Source: DASSHA01 sp035693145
GTDB taxonomy: Bacteria; Chloroflexota; Limnocylindria; Limnocylindrales; CSP1-4
DNA length: 11,710 nt
NCBI GenBank assembly: GCA_035693145.1
Contig: DASSHA010000196.1
Span: forward strand, 1-11,710
Reading direction: 5' to 3'
In this document: positions 5,737-11,710 of the stretch, piece after piece
Position numbering within the stretch: the first letter of the stretch is position 1
Layout of the letters: each line of letters starts with the position of its first letter
Made by a program: the position numbers and the translations under genes
The notes under the pieces: generated by a model
Told to the model about the DNA's origin: nothing
Database searches by the model: none
What the model saw: the letters and a program-made list of their open reading frames with translations, nothing else

Positions 5737-6939
5737 ATGGCTGTGCTCGATCCAGAGGCGCTGGACTCGCGCGCGCTCTTCGCTCCGCACGTGGTTGCCG
5801 ATCCGTTCCCGCTCTACCGGGAGCTCCGCCCGAGGACGCCTTTCCGCACCGCCGATGGCCACTGGGTGGTGATGAAGCACCGCGACGTGTTCGCGGCGCT
5901 TTCGAGCCATCGCGTCTTCTCGTCCAATCTGAGCCACATCGACAACGAGGTCCTGCGAGAGACACCGATCATCTTCGAAGACCCGCCGGGTCACACGCGT
6001 CACCGCAAGCTCGTGCAGCCTGCGTTCACGCAGCCTCGGATCGAGGCGATGGCGCCCTGGGTCGAGGCAGTCGTCCAGGACGTCATCGGTGCGCTGGCCC
6101 CCGGCGAGGTGGAGGCGATCTCGGCGCTCTGCGACCCGCTGCCTGTCCGCGTCATCGCGCAGGTGATGGGCGTGCCTCCGGAGCGGCATCTCGACTTCAA
6201 GCGCTGGTCGGACGAACGGACGTACCTCGTCGCGCAGCGGGGTCGGGCAACGTCGCCGAAGCACGCGGCGCGCATCGAGGAGGCACGTGATGCGAACCGG
6301 CGGCTCCTCGACTACTTCGTCGCGGAAGCGCGCTCGCGCCGCGCGCAGCCGCTCGACGATCTGATCACCGACCTCGTCGTCGCCAACGACGGCGACGACG
6401 CGCTCACCGAGAGCGAGGTGGCCGCAGTCTGCGCACTGCTGCTGACGGCCGGGAACGTGACGACGACGAATGTACTTGGGAATCTGCTCGCGCAGCTCGC
6501 CGACCATCCTGAGGTCTACATTCGGCTGCGGGATGACCGCTCGCTCATCGACGAGGTCATCGAGGAGTCGCTCCGTTTCGAGGCACCCGTCCAGTGGCTG
6601 TACCGGCGGACGCTCAGCGAGACCGAGCTCGGAGGCGTGAAGATCCCGGCGGACGCGTCCGTGCTCGTCTACTTCGGCGCCGCGAACCGCGATCCCGACG
6701 CATATCCGGAGCCTGATCGCTTCGACCTGGTGAACCGGGCCCGGCGCCACGCGGCGTTCGGTCACGGGATCCACTTCTGCCTCGGTGCCCCCCTCGCCCG
6801 GCTAGAGGTTGCCCTGGCGGTCGACGCCGTGCTCGACCGGTTCTCGGGAGTCGAACGCGGCTCGACCCCGGCGCGGCGGATCGACGACGCGGCCACACAC
6901 TGCGGCCATGTCGAGCTGCCGTTGATCCTGCGCGACTAG
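5737..6939 (+). CDS. Cytochrome P450 (bacterial class I type)
   Basis: A 400-residue soluble P450, normal length for bacterial CYPs. Landmarks: D-P-P-G-H-T-R-H-R-K-L-V (82-93, C-helix heme propionate contacts); I-helix L-T-A-G-N-V-T-T-T-N (236-245); E-x-x-R at E277/R280 in E-E-S-L-R-F; and the heme loop F-G-H-G-I-H-F-C-L-G with the thiolate ligand C348. The usual acidic residue of the A-G-x-[D/E]-T motif is Val241, while Thr242 is kept. It would hydroxylate a small hydrophobic molecule using electrons from a ferredoxin and reductase not encoded here. ATG 5737 was preferred over TTG 5719 because the TTG has no ribosome site at proper distance and a -10 hexamer fits ATG 5737. It is the only plus-strand gene among SDR1 and the right-hand operon, and its stop shares CTAG with the SDR2 stop. 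Confidence 0.95.
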   Translation: MAVLDPEALDSRALFAPHVVADPFPLYRELRPRTPFRTADGHWVVMKHRDVFAALSSHRVFSSNLSHIDNEVLRETPIIFEDPPGHTRHRKLVQPAFTQPRIEAMAPWVEAVVQDVIGALAPGEVEAISALCDPLPVRVIAQVMGVPPERHLDFKRWSDERTYLVAQRGRATSPKHAARIEEARDANRRLLDYFVAEARSRRAQPLDDLITDLVVANDGDDALTESEVAAVCALLLTAGNVTTTNVLGNLLAQLADHPEVYIRLRDDRSLIDEVIEESLRFEAPVQWLYRRTLSETELGGVKIPADASVLVYFGAANRDPDAYPEPDRFDLVNRARRHAAFGHGIHFCLGAPLARLEVALAVDAVLDRFSGVERGSTPARRIDDAATHCGHVELPLILRD

Positions 6940-6947
6940 CTCGGCCG
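6903..6947. terminator. Possible stem at P450/SDR2 convergent ends
   Basis: CGAGCT (6912-6917) pairs with AGCTCG (6938-6943), extendable with CGGC/GCCG after a bulge. The loop is 20 bases and there is no T-tract, so it is a weak terminator candidate and may be chance in GC-rich DNA. Confidence 0.15.
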
Positions 6948-7715
6948 CGGAAACGTCTGCGACAGCGTCAGTGTGACGCCGCCGTCGATGGTGAGCGTCG
7001 CTCCCGACACGTACGAGGACTCCGGCCCGGCGAGGAAGGCGACGACGCGGGCCACCTCGTCTGTGGACGCGATGCGCCGCACCGGGACGCGCTGCTCGCG
7101 CTGCGCGACGATGTCGTCCTCGCCGAATGACGACGACATCGGGGTCATCATGAAGCCCGGGCTGATGGCGTTCGCGCGTACGCCTCGAGGTCCCCATTCG
7201 AGCGCGGTTTGCCGCGTCAGTGCGCCGACCGCCGCCTTGCTCACGCAGTACGACACGGCACCGATCGTCGGCCCGCGCTCGGCGATCGAGGACACGTTGA
7301 CGATGCTGCCTCCGCCGCGTTCGAGCATGCTGCGGCCGAAGGCGCGGGTGCAGAGGAAGTAGCCGCGCAGGTTGACGCCCAGCGTCAGGTTCCAGAGGTC
7401 GAGTGAGTGGTCCTCGAGCGGCGCGCGCTGGTACACGGCGGCGTTGTTCACGAGCACGCCGCAAAGACCGGCCTCCGACGCGACCGTGGCTGCGACGCGC
7501 TCGACCGCGTGGGGGTCGGAGACGTCGCATTGCAGTGTCAGCGGCCGACGGCCCGTCTTCCGCTCGAGCGTGTCGGCGAGCGGATGCAGCGCCTCGAGCG
7601 AGAGATCGAGGAGCGCGAGCGACGCCCCGGTGCGGGCCAGCTCTTCGGCGACGGACGCGCCGAGCCCGCCGGCGGCGCCGGTGACGACGGCGACGAAGTC
7701 CTGCAGCTCACTCAC
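6936..7715 (-). CDS. Short-chain dehydrogenase/reductase (SDR2)
   Basis: A 259-residue classical SDR, last gene of the right-hand operon. Seen: T-G-A-A-G-G-L-G (12-19), D37 after beta-2 (NAD preference), N-N-A-A (90-93) in place of the usual N-N-A-G, N115, and catalytic Ser143, Tyr156, Lys160 in V-S-S and S-Y-C-V-S-K. GTG 7715 was chosen because it overlaps the SDR3 stop as GTGA; the same frame upstream of it runs antisense to SDR3's true frame and has no SDR similarity. Closest visible relatives are SDR1 (shared S-Y-C-V-S-K and S-P-G-F-M) and SDR3. It probably oxidises an alcohol intermediate or reduces a carbonyl; direction and substrate are not determinable. Its stop shares CTAG with the convergent P450. 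Confidence 0.92.
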   Translation of the reverse strand: MSELQDFVAVVTGAAGGLGASVAEELARTGASLALLDLSLEALHPLADTLERKTGRRPLTLQCDVSDPHAVERVAATVASEAGLCGVLVNNAAVYQRAPLEDHSLDLWNLTLGVNLRGYFLCTRAFGRSMLERGGGSIVNVSSIAERGPTIGAVSYCVSKAAVGALTRQTALEWGPRGVRANAISPGFMMTPMSSSFGEDDIVAQREQRVPVRRIASTDEVARVVAFLAGPESSYVSGATLTIDGGVTLTLSQTFPRPS

Positions 7716-8479
7716 GACGCCGCTCCTTGCCAGCCACCGGCGCGCGCCTGGGCAAGCGCGCCGTCGACAGGGATGTTGATGCCGTTGAGATACGAAGCAC
7801 CGGGGCCGGCGAGGAACACCACGACCGCTGCCACCTCGCGCGTCTGGCCGATGCGGCCCAGCGGTACGTTGTGCGTTCGCTCGTGCAGGCGCCGCGGGTC
7901 GCCGCCGATATCGGCGGTCATCGGCGTCTCCATGTAGATCGGGCTGACCGCGTTCGCGCGGATCCCGTAGGGCCCCCACTCGACCGCGATCTGCCGTGTC
8001 AACGCGAGCACGCCGGCCTTGCTCGCGCAGTAGGCGCCGTTCGCCACCGACGGCGCTTCGGCCGCCGCGGACGCGACATTGACGATCGCGCCGCTGCCGG
8101 CCTCGCGCATCAGCCGGCCGAATGCCTGCGCCGCACGGAAGTAGCCCGTGAGGTTGACGTCGATCACGCGGTCCCACAGCTCGACCGGATGCTCCTCGAG
8201 CGGCGCGCGTTCGAGTATGGCAGCGTTGTTGACGAGGATGTCGCAGCGGCCGTGCTCGGCGAGGGTGACCTGCGCCGCGCCTTCGAGCGCCTCCGCGTCT
8301 GTGACGTCGCACGCGATCCCCAGGGCACCGTGCCGCTCGGCTGCGGCGCGGACCGCCTCGGTGTTCGCATCGAGGAGAACCGCGGTGGAGCCGGCAGCGG
8401 TGAACGCCTCGACGATCGCAACGCCGAGCCCACCTGCGGCGCCCGTGACGACCGCCACCGTTCCGGCGAGCTCGCTCAT
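7712..8479 (-). CDS. Short-chain dehydrogenase/reductase (SDR3)
   Basis: A 255-residue classical SDR with T-G-A-A-G-G-L-G (12-19), D37 in L-L-D-A (NAD preference), N-N-A-A (84-87), N109, and catalytic Ser137, Tyr150, Lys154 in V-A-S and A-Y-C-A-S-K. It differs from SDR1 and SDR2 in the substrate loop: S-P-I-Y-M-E-T-P replaces S-P-G-F-M. The ATG at 8479 overlaps the esterase stop as ATGA and its own stop overlaps SDR2's start as GTGA, so esterase, SDR3 and SDR2 are likely translated in a coupled way. In the proposed pathway it could act on the alcohol freed by the esterase. Substrate not shown by sequence. Confidence 0.93.
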   Translation of the reverse strand: MSELAGTVAVVTGAAGGLGVAIVEAFTAAGSTAVLLDANTEAVRAAAERHGALGIACDVTDAEALEGAAQVTLAEHGRCDILVNNAAILERAPLEEHPVELWDRVIDVNLTGYFRAAQAFGRLMREAGSGAIVNVASAAAEAPSVANGAYCASKAGVLALTRQIAVEWGPYGIRANAVSPIYMETPMTADIGGDPRRLHERTHNVPLGRIGQTREVAAVVVFLAGPGASYLNGINIPVDGALAQARAGGWQGAAS

Positions 8480-10161
8480 GCGAACCGCTCCCGCGTCTCC
8501 TCGCGCTCGACCAGGTGCACGACGAGTCGCGACGGGTGATGCCTGTCGTGGTGGATGCGATGTCGGGCGCGGCGCAGCGCGGTCGTTTCGGAGGGCAATG
8601 CGCCCGTCTGCGGGTTCCGCTCGTAGCGTGGGAAGCTGCCGCCGGTCACCTGCACGCGCAGCCGATGCCCGGGCTGGAAGACGTGTGCGGTGCCGCCGAG
8701 GTCGACGACGAGCTCGTACACGGCGCCCCGAGAGAGGAGCGCGCTCGTCGTGCGGCCGTTGCGGTAGCGCGCACGGACGATCCCGTCGGCGACGTTGAGC
8801 GCCGGGCCGCCTGGGGCGACGTCCACGAGCGTGACGGCGAAGTCGGCGTCCGGCGCCTCGGAGGACACGTGCAACTCGAGCAAAACGGGGCCGACCAGCT
8901 CGATTGGCACTCGCACCGGGTCGCCCGTCCAGCAGAGGACGTCGCGGCGCGACGCGAGCGCCGACTGGTCGCGAGGGCCGGAGTTCGCCGCGATGTGGAG
9001 ACCGGGGAGGAACGTCGTGCCGCCTACCGTCGGCGCCGGGTCATTCGGGTCGTACTCGAACTCGTCCGCCCGCTCATCCTTCGGCGCGTCCTGCGTCAGC
9101 CCGCCGCCGCCCCGGAGAAAGAACGACGTCTCGACCGCATCGGAGGGCGGCCAACCGTCCTCGTCCCGCCAGTAGTCCGCACCCATGACGAAGAGCCTGA
9201 CCGGAGCGTCGTGCTCTGCGCCGTTCTCCTCGCCCTTGACCCAGCGGTCGTACCAGCGAAGATGGAGTGCAGTGAGGTTGACGGTCGCCGTGTCGGCGGC
9301 GATGCCGAAGCTGCGACCGGAGTAGGCGCCGCCGAAGACGCCGTGCGCCCACGGGCCCATGACCAGGCGCCGTACGCCGCCGCGTCTCGATGTGTAGCCG
9401 GCGAGCGAGCCGAGCTGGAAGACGTCGTACCAGCCGCCGATCGAGAGCACGTTCGCGTCGACGTCGGCGTCTGCCGCAGCGCGCAACGCGCCCCAGCGTC
9501 CGTTCGGCAGCGGTTCGCGCAGCCAGTCGCCGTAGTACGGCGTGACGCCGTCGAGCGACGGCTGTCGAGTCAGCGGCAGGTGCTCGTACAGCTCGTCGAT
9601 CGCGTCGCCCGCCTCGATCAGCGGTCCGAGGTCGGCGCCCTCGCGCACCGCATTCGCCGGCGCGATGTTGCGTAGCGACCACATCAGGTTGAAGCCGAGC
9701 TCGAACACGCCGTGGCGGTAGATCCAGCCGTCATAGGCGTCGTTCGTCGCAACGAAGGGCGCGATCGCGGTGAGCGCCGGCGGCCGCTCGCGTGCTGCAG
9801 CCCATTGCGTCGCGCCGGCATACGAGCCGCCCGCCATCCCGACGCGACCCGACGACCAGGGCTGCGTGAGGATCCAGGCGATCGTGTCGGCGCCGTCGGA
9901 CGCATCGTCGAGGAACGGCGTGAACGAGCCTCCCGACGCGAAACGGCCGCGGACGTCCTGCACGACGACTGCGTAGCCGGCTTGGACGGAGCGGTGCGCG
10001 TCGAGCGAGAAGTTGACGATGCGCGGCGCCTCGCGGCTGTACGGGACTCGGTGGAGCAGCGCAGGAAACGGCCCGCGGCCCTCCGGGAGGTACACGTCGG
10101 CGACGAGCTCGACGCCGTCGCGCATCGGGACGGCGACGCCCTTCTCGATGACGATCCGCAT
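8476..10161 (-). CDS. CocE/NonD-family hydrolase (alpha/beta esterase)
   Basis: A 561-residue protein of the CocE/NonD (X-Pro dipeptidyl-peptidase S15-like) family: an alpha/beta hydrolase domain followed by a C-terminal jelly-roll domain from about residue 330. The nucleophile lies in G-G-S-Y-A-G (S113), the acid in G-G-W-Y-D (D246), the base in G-P-W-A-H-G (H273), and an oxyanion-hole Tyr like Tyr44 of cocaine esterase in R-V-P-Y-S (Y41). The C-terminal domain shows L-E-L-H-V-S-S-E-A-P-D-A-D-F. No signal peptide is seen, so it is cytoplasmic. Known relatives hydrolyse esters (cocaine esterase) or acylated beta-lactams. Next to a luciferase-like monooxygenase it could open a lactone or ester made by Baeyer-Villiger oxygenation. 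It starts 9 bases after the monooxygenase stop with a poor ribosome site and ends in an ATGA overlap with SDR3. Confidence 0.92.
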   Translation of the reverse strand: MRIVIEKGVAVPMRDGVELVADVYLPEGRGPFPALLHRVPYSREAPRIVNFSLDAHRSVQAGYAVVVQDVRGRFASGGSFTPFLDDASDGADTIAWILTQPWSSGRVGMAGGSYAGATQWAAARERPPALTAIAPFVATNDAYDGWIYRHGVFELGFNLMWSLRNIAPANAVREGADLGPLIEAGDAIDELYEHLPLTRQPSLDGVTPYYGDWLREPLPNGRWGALRAAADADVDANVLSIGGWYDVFQLGSLAGYTSRRGGVRRLVMGPWAHGVFGGAYSGRSFGIAADTATVNLTALHLRWYDRWVKGEENGAEHDAPVRLFVMGADYWRDEDGWPPSDAVETSFFLRGGGGLTQDAPKDERADEFEYDPNDPAPTVGGTTFLPGLHIAANSGPRDQSALASRRDVLCWTGDPVRVPIELVGPVLLELHVSSEAPDADFAVTLVDVAPGGPALNVADGIVRARYRNGRTTSALLSRGAVYELVVDLGGTAHVFQPGHRLRVQVTGGSFPRYERNPQTGALPSETTALRRARHRIHHDRHHPSRLVVHLVEREETRERFA

Positions 10162-10170
10162 GCGCGCGGA

Positions 10171-11322
10171 TCAGGCGACCGCTGCGTGCTTGCCGGCGAA
10201 GTGCGGGATGACGTGCTGTCCGATCTGCCGGATCGACTCGAGAATCGCACCCTGCGGCACGGTTCCCATCTGCATGATGAACATGATCTCGTCGGCGCCC
10301 GCCTCGATCAACCGCTCGATGTAGGCGATGGCGTCGTCTGGGTTCCCGTAGGCCTGGTTGATGTTGTACCGCTGCAGGCCCGACGTGCGGATTTCGTCGA
10401 TCGAGATCGACTTGATGTCCTCGGAGCCGAACTTTGCCTTCAGCGTCGCTTCCTGCATCGCGAGCAGCGCGGCCTCGTTGTCGACGTCGTAGGTGTCAGG
10501 GTTGGGTGGAGGGCCGCCCTTCCACTGCGCGATCGCCTCGACGAAGAACCGCTGGCCACGGAAGCCGATGTGCTGCGCCTCGTCGCGATCCTCGAGCACG
10601 ATCGCCGGACAGAGCGCGACGAGCTTGTCGTTGGCGAACGCACCGACGACGTCGTCCTCGTTCCGGCTCGCGATCGCGTTGCGGTAGAGCTTGTTCTTCG
10701 TCGCCACGTCGTCCGGGCCGGCGAAGCCGAGCGCTAGGGCGCCGAGGCCGTGCGCGCCTGCGTACTCGAACATCTCGGAGCGCGTGCACGCGAGGAACAT
10801 GGGCGGATGCGGATCCTGCACCGGCTTCGGGAGGATGCGCCGAGACGGAATCGTCAGCAGCTCGCTCTCCAACTCGAATGTCTCTTCTTGCCACATCTTC
10901 GGGATGATCGACAGCGACGTCAGCACCTCGTCGTACGCCCGGTCCTTGTCGACGCCGAACGCGTCCAGCTCCTGGTCGGTCGAACCCTTACCAAACCCCA
11001 CGTCGAGGCGGCCGTTCGAGAGGATGTCGAGCATCGCGGTGCGCTCGGCGACCCGGATCGGGTGGTTGTACTTGAACGGCAGGCAGATGACGCCGTGTGC
11101 GATCCGGATGCGGGACGTCTTCGCTGCGACATACGTGAGGAAGATCTCCGGTGCGCTCATGTGCGCGTACTGGTGCAGGGTGTGGTGCTCGACGGCCCAC
11201 ACACGGTCGAAGCCCATCTCCTCCGCGAGCACGGCCTGCTCCACGCAGTCGTGCATCAGCTGCCGTTCGGACTCCGGCGTCGGGCCCGCGATCTGCGCTT
11301 CGAAGATCATCGAGAATTCCAT
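10171..11322 (-). CDS. Luciferase-like flavin-dependent monooxygenase (LLM class)
   Basis: A 383-residue TIM-barrel protein of the bacterial luciferase-like family. Visible: A-E-E-M-G-F-D-R-V-W-A-V-E-H-H (33-47), characteristic of the family; I-A-H-G-V-I-C-L-P-F-K-Y-N-H-P-I-R (74-90); and L-D-I-L-S-N-G-R-L-D-V-G-F-G-K-G (98-113), which lines the flavin pocket. Members use reduced FMN from a partner reductase, or F420. Known examples include alkanal, diketocamphane and alkanesulfonate monooxygenases. ATG 11322 has a good ribosome site (GGAAGGAG, 11327-11334). It is the first gene of the operon with the CocE-type esterase and two SDRs, which favours a role as a ketone-oxidising (type II Baeyer-Villiger) oxygenase fed by the flavin reductase at 302-841. 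That role is inference; F420-dependent dehydrogenase activity is the main alternative. Confidence 0.92.
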   Translation of the reverse strand: MEFSMIFEAQIAGPTPESERQLMHDCVEQAVLAEEMGFDRVWAVEHHTLHQYAHMSAPEIFLTYVAAKTSRIRIAHGVICLPFKYNHPIRVAERTAMLDILSNGRLDVGFGKGSTDQELDAFGVDKDRAYDEVLTSLSIIPKMWQEETFELESELLTIPSRRILPKPVQDPHPPMFLACTRSEMFEYAGAHGLGALALGFAGPDDVATKNKLYRNAIASRNEDDVVGAFANDKLVALCPAIVLEDRDEAQHIGFRGQRFFVEAIAQWKGGPPPNPDTYDVDNEAALLAMQEATLKAKFGSEDIKSISIDEIRTSGLQRYNINQAYGNPDDAIAYIERLIEAGADEIMFIMQMGTVPQGAILESIRQIGQHVIPHFAGKHAAVA

Positions 11323-11326
11323 CGGG

Positions 11327-11334
11327 CTCCTTCC
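11327..11334 (-). promoter_or_regulatory. Ribosome binding site of LLM monooxygenase
   Basis: GGAAGGAG on the minus strand ends 4 bases before ATG 11322. It is the strongest Shine-Dalgarno sequence in the right-hand operon, whose later genes rely on overlaps. Confidence 0.75.
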
Positions 11335-11376
11335 ACTGCCGCGGGCATGTCGCCGCGGTTGACGAAATGTGGAACG

Positions 11377-11405
11377 ACTATAAAATATATGGAGTCAGCT
11401 GTCAC
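11377..11405 (-). promoter_or_regulatory. Sigma-70-type promoter of the right-hand operon
   Basis: On the minus strand GTGACA (11400-11405) and TATAGT (11377-11382) are separated by exactly 17 bases, each one mismatch from the TTGACA/TATAAT consensus. Transcription would start near 11370, giving a leader of about 48 bases before the ribosome site and ATG 11322. The -35 overlaps the stop codon of the upstream luciferase-like gene, so the promoter is squeezed into the 79-bp gap and the end of that gene. The AT-rich spacer stands out sharply from the surrounding DNA. A TGGAAC sequence (11370-11375), the same half-site as in the dyad at 862-876, lies at the expected start point. Confidence 0.65.
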
Positions 11406-11710
11406 GTCATGAACTCGGCGAGAGCGTCGCTTGCGAGCGCGAAGCGCGCCAGATGGTCGTCGACGCCGTAGATCCCGAGCCGGATCGTGCGCACCCCGAT
11501 GTGACTCGCCCCGAGTTCTTGCCACTGGCGCACCGTCTCCCGCCAGTCGTCGGGTGACCGTTCGAGGTCAAGCGTCAGCCGCGCCTCGAAGCCGACGTCG
11601 CCGGGCAGCCCGGCCTCGCGCCGGCAGGCGCGCATCTCCTCCATCGTTTCCGGCCACTCGCTTTCGAGCGGTCGGTCCGGGACCGGCATCTGGAGGATAA
11701 GGCCGTCGCC
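11402..11710 (-). CDS. Second luciferase-like oxidoreductase, C-terminal fragment (partial at right edge)
   Basis: The last 102 codons of a minus-strand gene that enters from beyond the right edge; the frame is open to base 11710, so the Met at 11689 is internal. The end has the C-terminal pattern of luciferase-like or F420-dependent oxidoreductases: D-D-W-R-E-T-V-R-Q-W-Q-E-L-G-A-S-H-I-G-V, followed by V-D-D-H-L-A-R-F-A and a terminal helix A-L-A-E-F. Its own start and flavin-binding regions are not visible. It lies 79 bp upstream of the first luciferase-like gene on the same strand, so the cluster continues to the right. It differs from the first LLM protein at the C-terminus and does not look like a recent duplicate. 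Confidence 0.7.
   Translation of the reverse strand, partial: GDGLILQMPVPDRPLESEWPETMEEMRACRREAGLPGDVGFEARLTLDLERSPDDWRETVRQWQELGASHIGVRTIRLGIYGVDDHLARFALASDALAEFMT

Noticed and set aside
2591..5965. A 1124-codon open frame on the minus strand
   Set aside because: It is antisense to the MFS and aldehyde dehydrogenase genes and out of frame with SDR1. Its product is Arg/Asp/Ala-rich with no domain pattern, as expected of a shadow frame in high-GC DNA, while the overlapped genes have intact catalytic motifs.
8515..9675. A 386-codon plus-strand open frame opposite the esterase
   Set aside because: The composition is that of a shadow frame (Arg/Val/Glu-rich, no motifs), and the minus strand encodes a complete CocE-type hydrolase with its catalytic triad.
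9712..11412. Long plus-strand frames opposite the LLM monooxygenase
   Set aside because: No recognisable domain or ribosome site; the opposite strand has a full-length luciferase-like protein with good start and promoter signals.

Overview
This window is high-GC DNA with dense, mostly touching genes, GTG starts, leaderless-looking promoters and a strong bias to C/G-ending codons. That fits a high-GC actinobacterium-like genome, but nothing here (no rRNA, no marker protein) fixes the taxon. I see no tRNA, rRNA, CRISPR array, insertion sequence or transcriptional regulator. Almost all the DNA is coding, and no gene-free stretch exceeds about 110 bases.

Layout. (1) Left end, minus strand: a flavin reductase (302-841), then the start of an acyl-CoA dehydrogenase that runs off the left edge. 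(2) Plus-strand operon, divergent from the reductase: a stand-alone MoCF/CinA-N domain protein (869-1624), an unrecognised 79-residue protein carrying a perfect 24-bp tandem duplication, a tiny 15-codon frame, a 14-TM DHA2-type MFS exporter, and an aldehyde dehydrogenase ending at 4897. (3) Middle: SDR1 (minus, 4894-5673) convergent with the aldehyde dehydrogenase; then a cytochrome P450 (plus, 5737-6939) divergent from SDR1 and convergent with SDR2. (4) Right-hand minus-strand operon, transcribed from a clear promoter at about 11377-11405: luciferase-like flavin monooxygenase, CocE/NonD-type esterase, SDR3, SDR2, the last three linked by 4-nt ATGA/GTGA overlaps. (5) Right edge: the C-terminus of a second luciferase-like oxidoreductase.

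How it may work together (inference). The set P450 + several SDR alcohol dehydrogenases + luciferase-like monooxygenase + flavin reductase + esterase + aldehyde dehydrogenase + acyl-CoA dehydrogenase is what a peripheral route for an alicyclic or terpenoid compound would need: hydroxylation, oxidation to ketone, type II Baeyer-Villiger oxygenation to a lactone or ester, hydrolysis, oxidation of the released alcohol or aldehyde to acid, then CoA-linked beta-oxidation. The substrate cannot be read from the sequence, and the P450's ferredoxin and ferredoxin reductase are not in the window.

Most notable details: a Val replacing the usual acidic residue of the P450 I-helix; a TGGAAC-N3-GTTCCA dyad lying on the start of the divergent MoCF/flavin reductase pair; three genes whose -10-like hexamer ends exactly at -7 from the start codon; two convergent gene pairs that both share a CTAG as their mutual stop codons; and three paralogous SDRs surrounding the P450.
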